Shown: in pieces, positions 5,146 through 9,638 of the stretch
Numbering within the stretch: position 1 is the first letter of the stretch
Layout: each line of letters opens with the position of its first letter
Source of the DNA: Coriobacteriales bacterium
Lineage (GTDB): Bacteria; Actinomycetota; Coriobacteriia; Coriobacteriales; UBA8131
Assembly (NCBI GenBank): GCA_031268525.1
Contig: JAIRXA010000031.1
Coordinates: 1-9,638, forward strand
Length of the DNA: 9,638 bases
Direction of reading: 5' to 3'
Made by a program: the position numbers and the translations under genes
The notes under the pieces: generated by a model
The model's database searches: none
Seen by the model: the letters and a program-made list of their open reading frames with translations, nothing else
Told to the model about the DNA's origin: nothing

Positions 5146-6921
5146 ATCGAATCCGTTGGAGCGAACTGCGCTCATACGGAAGATAGCCGTATAGACTCTG
5201 CCGTCTGCCCAGATCTCGTCGTCAGCCTTTTCCGGAATGAACGCTGGGTTGTCGCCGACCGGAGTGCCCTGTGCGTCTACCCATGACTCAAACACGTAAC
5301 CTTGGTCTGGTTCAGCTGTGCAACCTTGAGAGATGCCCGTTGCGAGAGCAAGCCTTTCGCTGGCCTCAGACACGCTACCTCCTGCTGTCGCTTCATAAAA
5401 TATGGTGACATCTGGCGACTCTGCGAATGTGGCCAAGAAAGTAACCCCGTCTTCCCAGGCTTCGTTCTCAGCCTTACTCGGCATGAACCCTGGGTCCTCG
5501 GTCACTGTGTTGCCCAGTTCGTCAGTCCAGCCGACAAACTCATAGCCTGGAGAGGGAGCCGCCACTGAGCCAGTGACTATGCCCAGCAGTGATTCGACAC
5601 TCTCACTCTCCGGCTGCACGCTGCCACCAGCAGTTGCCGTATAGCGGATTGTCGAGAGGAGAATGGTGTCGTCGGGGTCAGGGGTGCGCGGGTTGTTCAA
5701 ATTTGTGGCGTGCGCGTTGTTGGCGCCTGCTGGCAGCTGACCTGGTTCAGCATCGAGACCTATGGCCTCAAACGGCACACGGGCTTCCCACATGGTGCCG
5801 CGTAGGCGCTCCCACGTCTGGGCATTGAGCACATCGATCGTGCCGCGCTCCTGCTCGGCGCTCTCAGTATTGGCTTTCATGCTCGCCATTGCCATTTCAT
5901 ACTTGTTTCTGGCTTTACGTATGGATGAGAATACGGGCAACACCATGCCCAGCCACAGTTCAGCAGGCAATGCCAGGCACTCAGCCACGGCGTAGAGCGT
6001 GGTCTCCTGCTCGATCCCGGACTGCAGGTTTACCAACTTGTCCTTATCTACGGCAAGGACTAGGGCGTCCTCATCGTTGAGGGGTGCTGTGGCCGCGTCA
6101 GCCTCAAGCGTGGCGATGGTGTTTTGCAGACGTAGCTTCTCGGCCGCATTCGCATTCTCCGCACGCATGGAGGAGAGGGAGTAGGTGAAGACGCCAAACA
6201 CCAGCAAAACGGCAACGGTGAGACCGACGCTGATGCGGAACCGCGCCTCGGTGATGAGCTTGGCTTGATGGCGCTCGAAGAGCCCATTGAGCCAGACTGA
6301 GCAACCCTCAAGAAGCGCCACAAAAACCGGAGCGATGATTGCCGAGATTACAAAGCTATGAGTGATCCCCATAGCCAGCTGGAACAGCAGCAGCATGCTG
6401 ATGACGGCGACAACCAGCCAGAGCACGAACTTCAGGACTATCGTCTTCATGTCCTTGGCAGAAGGCATGACGCCGTTGGGAAACTCTGCCAAAGCTTCGT
6501 CTACATCTGCTTGCGCCGTTGCTGTCCCTCGATCATATATTGTAGCGGTACGTTCAATCTCGGCAAGTTTGGTGTTGGCCTCGCCTATTATCTTGGTGAT
6601 GTGGTCGCGAGGATTTTGTCGGATGTACTCGAGCTCCTCCTGGTGCTGCAGCTCAGCCTCTTCTGCCAGGCGGCGTTCCTCCTCTTCCCGCGCAAGCTGT
6701 GCCCTCGCAGCCTCCTCTGCGGCGATACGTGCCACATCAGCGTTTGCGATGGCATTCGCCTCGGCCAGTGCGGCCTGGGCGGCTGCCTGCTCATCTCTGT
6801 GCTCCTTCAGCTTTGCGCTCCCTGCCCAAAGGACTGTCCCCGCCGTCGCCACAGCTCCAACCCCCAGAGCAACTTGGGGAAGGCTCAAGGTGCTCAACAT
6901 GCTCAACAAGCCCGTATCCAT
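5140..6921 (-). CDS. Multi-pass membrane protein with coiled coil and two divergent InlB-type repeats
   Basis: 593 residues from ATG at 6921, preceded by a strong AAAGGAGGG. In order: an N-terminal hydrophobic helix (about 14-34); an Ala/Glu/Arg-rich coiled coil (about 37-125); a membrane module with helices near 161-183, 188-211 and 231-250 and a weaker one at 311-333; a linker; then two repeats of about 80 residues (424-500 and 506-583). Each repeat opens with ATAGGSV (429-435, 511-517), has a central GYxFxxW (459-465, 541-547) and ends in an acidic W-DG segment. These fit the divergent InlB B-repeat type, common in surface proteins of Gram-positives. Charge distribution places the coiled coil in the cytoplasm. 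Whether the repeats are outside depends on the weak last helix. It starts 11 bases after the lipoprotein stop and is followed by its own partial duplicate. It is probably a scaffold linking surface and cytosolic parts of the system; no enzymatic motif was seen. Confidence 0.9.
   Translation of the reverse strand: MDTGLLSMLSTLSLPQVALGVGAVATAGTVLWAGSAKLKEHRDEQAAAQAALAEANAIANADVARIAAEEAARAQLAREEEERRLAEEAELQHQEELEYIRQNPRDHITKIIGEANTKLAEIERTATIYDRGTATAQADVDEALAEFPNGVMPSAKDMKTIVLKFVLWLVVAVISMLLLFQLAMGITHSFVISAIIAPVFVALLEGCSVWLNGLFERHQAKLITEARFRISVGLTVAVLLVFGVFTYSLSSMRAENANAAEKLRLQNTIATLEADAATAPLNDEDALVLAVDKDKLVNLQSGIEQETTLYAVAECLALPAELWLGMVLPVFSSIRKARNKYEMAMASMKANTESAEQERGTIDVLNAQTWERLRGTMWEARVPFEAIGLDAEPGQLPAGANNAHATNLNNPRTPDPDDTILLSTIRYTATAGGSVQPESESVESLLGIVTGSVAAPSPGYEFVGWTDELGNTVTEDPGFMPSKAENEAWEDGVTFLATFAESPDVTIFYEATAGGSVSEASERLALATGISQGCTAEPDQGYVFESWVDAQGTPVGDNPAFIPEKADDEIWADGRVYTAIFRMSAVRSNGFDL
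5173..5652 (-). repeat. Two tandem divergent InlB-type repeats within the large membrane gene
   Basis: Residues 424-500 (5652-5422) and 506-583 (5406-5173) form two copies with a period of about 82 residues. Shared landmarks are TIxYxATAGGSV, a Ser-Glu pair a few residues later, TGxxxG, GYxFxxWxD and the closing P-K---E-W-DG. The copies are clearly diverged at both protein and DNA level, so this is an old domain duplication, not a recent DNA repeat. Domains of this type are common in tandem arrays on cell-surface proteins of Listeria, Coriobacteriia and other Gram-positives. Confidence 0.75.
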
Positions 6922-6932
6922 GGTGCCCTCCT

Positions 6933-7808
6933 TTATTGACCGAATGCTGCCATGAAAGCTGCGTCGGCTTGTTCCGGCGCATAAACCGTGATTGCCGACT
7001 CGCTTACGCCCATGTTGACGAGGTACTCTCTGTACTCGTCTTCAAGCTGGTGCTGGTAGTCGACATCCCCTGACGTGTAGGGCTTGATGATGGAGACACT
7101 GCTGCCTGCAAGAGTTCCGTCGTAAGCTATGTCCTGATTGTTTTCCAAATCACTGCACACGATAACGGGCGACCCCGCTGGCAGAACCCGTGCCAGGGCG
7201 GACGTGGTGGCACAAATGCCGCTCCACTGATCATCGACGAGTTCGATGGACGCTAGTTTGGCGAGCGCCTCATCTCGTGACTGTACTGCCGCGTCGTACT
7301 GCGGTCGCCATACATTGTCACGGAAGGTGCCCCATTTCGCGACATCATCGGCGTAGCTCTCCTCATCTGTGTTGGTCGGGCGTGGCGGCAATGTCGAATA
7401 TCCGCTGATTTTGACCTCATAGTGATCCTGTGCACCGTATGCTAGAGGGTCGGTTCCCACCATATAGATATAGATGGTCAGTGCGCCCTGGCCAGGCAGC
7501 CCGTCCCTGAGGTCTTCTGGTAATACCTGGACGTAGTTGGTCACCTGACCTATCAGACGCTGACTCATGTCACCGACGAAAGAAGGGTCGGTCGAGCTGC
7601 TGCCGTCAAGGATAACTCCTAAATACCTGTCGACAAGCGTGTTGACCGCATACTGCGTTTCTGAGATTGCTGCATCTGCACTTGTTGTCGCGCCACAACC
7701 GGGCAGTGTGGTAGCCAGAACTGCAGCAGTAATAACCGCCAGCGCCGCTTTAGTGGCGTTTGCGACCACTGTCTTGAAGCCCTTACTCGTTATCATGCTT
7801 GTCTTCAT
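6933..7808 (-). CDS. Lipoprotein with VWA-like MIDAS motif
   Basis: 291 residues from ATG at 7808, chosen because GAAAGGA lies just upstream and the protein then opens with a normal lipoprotein signal: basic start (K2, K9, K12), hydrophobic core AALAVITAAVLATTL (21-35), and lipobox LPGC with C38 as the lipid-bearing cysteine. An in-frame ATG at 7898 would add 30 polar residues before the signal and is unlikely. The mature part reads as a von Willebrand A fold: YLGVILDGSSS (62-72) gives a DxSxS MIDAS (D68, S70, S72), and PVIVCSDLENN (214-224) gives the later strand with MIDAS Asp D220. VWA domains bind a divalent metal and a protein ligand, so this is probably an extracytoplasmic binding subunit anchored to the membrane. 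The gene is 11 bases before the large membrane protein, its most likely partner. The lipoprotein call is firm; the VWA call is by motif only. Confidence 0.87.
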   Translation of the reverse strand: MKTSMITSKGFKTVVANATKAALAVITAAVLATTLPGCGATTSADAAISETQYAVNTLVDRYLGVILDGSSSTDPSFVGDMSQRLIGQVTNYVQVLPEDLRDGLPGQGALTIYIYMVGTDPLAYGAQDHYEVKISGYSTLPPRPTNTDEESYADDVAKWGTFRDNVWRPQYDAAVQSRDEALAKLASIELVDDQWSGICATTSALARVLPAGSPVIVCSDLENNQDIAYDGTLAGSSVSIIKPYTSGDVDYQHQLEDEYREYLVNMGVSESAITVYAPEQADAAFMAAFGQ

Positions 7809-7915
7809 GCTGGTGTCCTTTCTGTCGGATCTTGTGTCTGCTAAACCATATCGTAGAAAATATGTCTGTCGGGATTCCGCTTGTCTGTTGCTCAACACAA
7901 TTCTGTGGCCTTCTA
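7809..7915 (-). other. 107-base leader before the lipoprotein gene
   Basis: This is the only gap longer than 24 bases inside the cluster. It contains no gene and no rho-independent terminator. It is noticeably more AT-rich near 7850-7866 (minus strand CATATTTTCTACGATATGG), which could hold a -10 element, but no convincing -35 box lies at the right distance. It ends with the GAAAGGA ribosome site of the lipoprotein gene. It could be an internal promoter or an mRNA processing region. Confidence 0.35.
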
Positions 7916-9085
7916 TCAGGCTGCTTTTCTGGGCGTTCGAATAGGCCTGCCACGTCGGGGCATTACAACTCTCACGTTCTGTGACAGAGACTTGTCCTCA
8001 AAAACCTGCTGGAGGAACTCGCCCTGGGCCAGATATATCTTCTCGTGGCCGTCCTTCTCCATGACATCAATTGTCTGGCTCCAGATGTCGTCGAGATATT
8101 CGACGAATTCCCATGTATTGCCGCGTTTGAGATAGCGATTGTGGTAGGTGTTTTTGTCATCCATGGCGGGAATAACGAGTGTGAAGTTTATATTGTTCTG
8201 AGACAGAAGCGACGCAATATCATCTCTGTAGGTCAGGAGAAGAACGATATCGCCCCTGCGTTCCAATTCTGACTTGATTGCCGATAAGTAATTCCAAGGC
8301 CACTCCGGATTGCCGCCGTTCTCGATACTCCAAGGAATTATGGTTTTGTCTGCCTCGTCAGCGAGATGGTCTTCAAGCCATTCATAGTCGTGGGTCTCCA
8401 AGTCGATGAACTTGTGAGGCTGATTGCTTGCGAGAACGGATTTCCCACTGCCTGGCAGGGTAAACAGCACTCTGCTCGGGAGGTTGGAGACGCGACAGCG
8501 ATTTCTGCATACGACGATGACCGAGAACACTATCGCCTCTGTTGCTATCCAAGCGACGACAGGATAGATGGCATCCATCGAGTAACTTGAGGCTGTCAAG
8601 AGGGACAACGATCTTCCTACGACAGACGCCGCATATGACAGTGCATTTTCAGACTGCGGAAGCCTGCCTATCTTAATGATTGTTGGCACATAGGCAAAAA
8701 TACCGGCCGTACACATGCAGTACATCGCTACCGTAGGCGCAAATACCCCAAAAAGGCTCAAGCTCAGTACCAATGCGGACAGGCATATGCTGGCTCTATC
8801 TATGGTGCCTATGGACAGCGCTCCCTGCCTGATAAGCTTTCCAAAAGAGAAGATGCCGGCTATGCCAAACACGATGCCCGCTATGACAGTCCCTACGCCG
8901 CCGACAATCGCTCCACCTGCGCCGTTTTGAAACATAACAATTGACGAGAACATCGCAAATACCGCATTTGTGAGCCAGGACACAGGGTGCGGCTTGGTCG
9001 TCCTGAATTTGAACGTTGTGATTGCGTAAGGGATGTGGCGACACAAGATCAGGGATAACGCGATAATGCCAATCAGCTCTTTCAT
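7916..9085 (-). CDS. Seven-helix PQ-loop-like membrane domain fused to P-loop kinase-like domain
   Basis: 389 residues from ATG at 9085, with GGAG at 9097-9094. Residues 1-195 are hydrophobic with about seven helices and two related motifs, HIPYAITTFKFRTTKPHPVSW (split as 17-20 and 28-37) and VPTIIKIGRLPQSENALSY (133-151). This is the pattern of two-repeat PQ-loop-type membrane proteins that begin PY...KPHxxSW. Residues 205-365 match the small P-loop nucleotide-kinase-like family found in phages and Firmicutes: LPGSGKS (210-216), FIDLET (226-231), a WPWNY segment (262-266), VLLLTYRDDI (281-290), the arginine-containing YHNRYLKRGN lid (314-323) and YLAQGEFL (351-358). The first Walker A Gly is Thr209, as is common in that family. 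The kinase part would lie in the cytoplasm. It is first in the cluster. Substrate and transport activity are unknown; a sensor or ligand-modifying role is possible. Confidence 0.88.
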   Translation of the reverse strand: MKELIGIIALSLILCRHIPYAITTFKFRTTKPHPVSWLTNAVFAMFSSIVMFQNGAGGAIVGGVGTVIAGIVFGIAGIFSFGKLIRQGALSIGTIDRASICLSALVLSLSLFGVFAPTVAMYCMCTAGIFAYVPTIIKIGRLPQSENALSYAASVVGRSLSLLTASSYSMDAIYPVVAWIATEAIVFSVIVVCRNRCRVSNLPSRVLFTLPGSGKSVLASNQPHKFIDLETHDYEWLEDHLADEADKTIIPWSIENGGNPEWPWNYLSAIKSELERRGDIVLLLTYRDDIASLLSQNNINFTLVIPAMDDKNTYHNRYLKRGNTWEFVEYLDDIWSQTIDVMEKDGHEKIYLAQGEFLQQVFEDKSLSQNVRVVMPRRGRPIRTPRKAA

Positions 9086-9455
9086 CTCAGCATCTCCAGT
9101 TCTGACGTGTCAGTTAAAGGACACCTAGAGATTACCGCTGATGGTCGGCTTGGCGGAATTTTGAATTATGAGTTGGGTAATGGGGGGGTTATGCACCCTC
9201 GGTTCTCATGCTACCGGCAAGCAGAGGCCCGCGGCGGGAACCCGTTGGTCGATAACAACATCGTGTTCGTCAACACCAAAGACGGCTACCGCAACCACTC
9301 GCACTTTCGTGACGGCTGCACTCTGTATGATTGCTGCATCGCTCTGCCTTCTGGGCGACTCCAAAAAACAGCCAAACCACGCGCGAATCGCTGAAGCCGC
9401 GCCGCAACACCGTATCGGATCTGGCGTCCCCCTGACCCACTTCGCCTCGGTACTC
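9086..9455. other. 370-base intergenic region upstream of the cluster
   Basis: It separates the partial gene at the right edge from the eight-gene cluster and should hold the cluster's main promoter. On the minus strand CATAAT (rc of 9166-9171) is a possible -10 box but lacks a good -35. The part nearest the cluster may be an insertion-sequence end. The middle has a G-run (9181-9187) and a GC-rich palindromic patch (CCCGCGGCGGG). A GCGCG/CGCGC stem at 9381-9402 with a T-run further on (minus strand) might terminate the right-hand gene, but it is poorly formed. Open frames on both strands here have poor coding character. Confidence 0.4.
9107..9190 (+). mobile_element. Possible remnant of an IS21-type insertion-sequence end
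   Basis: Read on the plus strand, the stretch begins GTGTCAGTTAAAGGACACC, then AGATTACCGCTGATGG and GAATTATGAGTTGGGTAATGG. IS21-family ends typically start TGTCA or similar and carry spaced copies of GGACAC followed by A/T-rich ATTACCG blocks, and this stretch has that look. No istA or istB coding sequence follows, so it would be a solo or decayed end. The likeness is from memory of the family pattern, with no alignment. A 12-base near-palindrome CTGACGTGTCAG (9102-9113) spans the supposed tip and could instead be a regulator site. Confidence 0.3.
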
Positions 9456-9638
9456 TCACACTTTGATGGCGGAGACGGCGCTACAGAAACGGTCGGCAAA
9501 CCGCGAGAGTGTCTCGTAACTATTGTCGGGCAAGTGCACATGAAGGACGCGTCGATTGCGCGAAGCCAATGCCTCAAAATCGGCACGGGCCTGAGTTGTT
9601 GCCAGCTGCCCGAGCGTACAGCTCTCGCCCGGGATCAC
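9456..9638 (-). CDS. 3' end of an unrecognised gene (cut by right edge)
   Basis: The last 60 codons of a minus-strand reading frame enter from the right edge and stop at TGA 9458-9456. The sequence (for example DFEALASRNRRVLHVHLPDN, then SYETLSRFADRF) has the balanced composition of a soluble alpha/beta protein, with a predicted helix, a short hydrophobic strand and a closing helix. A GTG occurs at the very edge but need not be the start. It lies 370 bases upstream of the eight-gene cluster and is separated from it by non-coding sequence, so it probably belongs to a different transcription unit. I do not recognise the family, and 60 residues are too few for a domain call. Confidence 0.5.
   Translation of the reverse strand: MIPGESCTLGQLATTQARADFEALASRNRRVLHVHLPDNSYETLSRFADRFCSAVSAIKV

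Larger units (their letters stand above)
5077..6543 (-). repeat. Tandem duplication unit, first copy (1467 bp)
   Basis: This unit runs from codon 127 of the large membrane protein through its stop, the 24-base spacer and the first 13 codons of the next gene. It aligns to the second copy (4171-5076) with an offset of 1467 bases over the membrane-domain part (for example 5831 with 4364), 897 over the last repeat segment and 906 over the spacer. The change from 1467 to 897 marks the 570-base deletion in the second copy, and the change from 897 to 906 marks a 9-base insertion. The unit starts and ends inside genes, so it is a local duplication rather than a mobile element. No insertion-sequence ends flank it. 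Confidence 0.88.

Noticed and set aside
6358..6955. Two long overlapping plus-strand frames (193 and 197 codons)
   Set aside because: They are mirror images of the Ala/Glu-rich coiled-coil coding region, where biased codons leave the opposite strand free of stops. Runs of Ser and Ala without domain structure confirm this.
7809..7898. Earlier in-frame starts for the lipoprotein (7898), ATPase (3484) and PLP enzyme (1728)
   Set aside because: Each adds residues without conservation or overlaps the preceding gene, and each is inferior to a downstream ATG with a good ribosome site. For the lipoprotein it would also bury the signal peptide.
1..9085. Identification of the cluster as a TerY-type or MoxR-VWA conflict system
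   Set aside because: The VWA protein is a secreted lipoprotein, the ATPase is not MoxR-type, no kinase of the TerY set is present, and several genes are unique to this cluster. The likeness is only in the component classes.
9107..9394. Plus-strand open frame of 95 codons upstream of the cluster
   Set aside because: It starts inside the possible insertion-sequence end, lacks a ribosome site and shows no recognisable motif. Composition is Cys- and Arg-rich and it is probably fortuitous.
9366..9402. Rho-independent terminator for the right-hand gene
   Set aside because: The stem is only five base pairs with a long loop, and the T-run starts about ten bases after it. This is too weak to call.
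9206..9586. Minus-strand open frame of 126 codons overlapping the partial right-hand gene
   Set aside because: It overlaps a better-looking frame (9638-9456) and its composition is patchy. I considered a frameshifted continuation of the right-hand gene, but nothing links the two parts.
1..9638. tRNA, rRNA, CRISPR array or integrase/attachment site
   Set aside because: No cloverleaf-like or rRNA-like stretch, no regularly spaced short repeats and no recombinase gene were seen on either strand.

Overview
All recognisable genes in this window lie on the minus strand, and eight of them form one tightly packed, apparently co-transcribed cluster running from about 9085 down past the left edge. In transcription order they are: (1) a seven-helix membrane protein fused to a P-loop kinase-like domain (9085-7916); (2) a lipoprotein with a von Willebrand A (VWA)-like MIDAS (7808-6933); (3) a 593-residue membrane protein with a coiled coil and two divergent InlB-type repeats (6921-5140); (4) a shorter chimeric relative of it (5115-4234); (5) a coiled-coil protein with a basic tail (4209-3388); (6) a classic AAA-type ATPase (3385-1670); (7) a C-terminally shortened DegT/DnrJ/EryC1/StrS-fold PLP enzyme (1659-718); (8) a PP2C-type Ser/Thr phosphatase (728 to beyond position 1). 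Spacers from gene 2 onward are 2-24 bases, and genes 7 and 8 overlap by 11 bases. Only the 107 bases between genes 1 and 2 could hold an internal promoter.

The clearest result is structural. Gene 4 is a fusion gene made by tandem duplication. Its first 13 codons, its ribosome-binding site and the spacer before it copy the start of gene 5. The rest copies gene 3 from residue 127 to its end. The duplicated unit was 1467 bases. The second copy later lost 570 bases in frame (190 codons, removing both InlB-type repeats except the end of the last one) and gained 9. This accounts for the present 906-base second unit exactly.

Functionally, the set combines an extracytoplasmic VWA lipoprotein, two related membrane proteins, a cytosolic AAA ATPase with a probable coiled-coil partner, a PLP enzyme and a protein phosphatase. 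This suggests an envelope-anchored, ATP-driven system controlled by phosphorylation, with a partner kinase perhaps beyond the left edge. VWA + AAA + PP2C combinations occur in known bacterial conflict and signalling systems, but I do not recognise this gene set as a described one. The system-level reading is inference.

Right of the cluster, 9086-9455 has no convincing gene but may contain the remnant of an insertion-sequence end. The last ~180 bases hold the 3' end of an unrecognised minus-strand gene. The organism is probably a Gram-positive with moderately high GC. The divergent InlB-type repeats resemble those common in gut Coriobacteriia (Actinomycetota), but this assignment is tentative.
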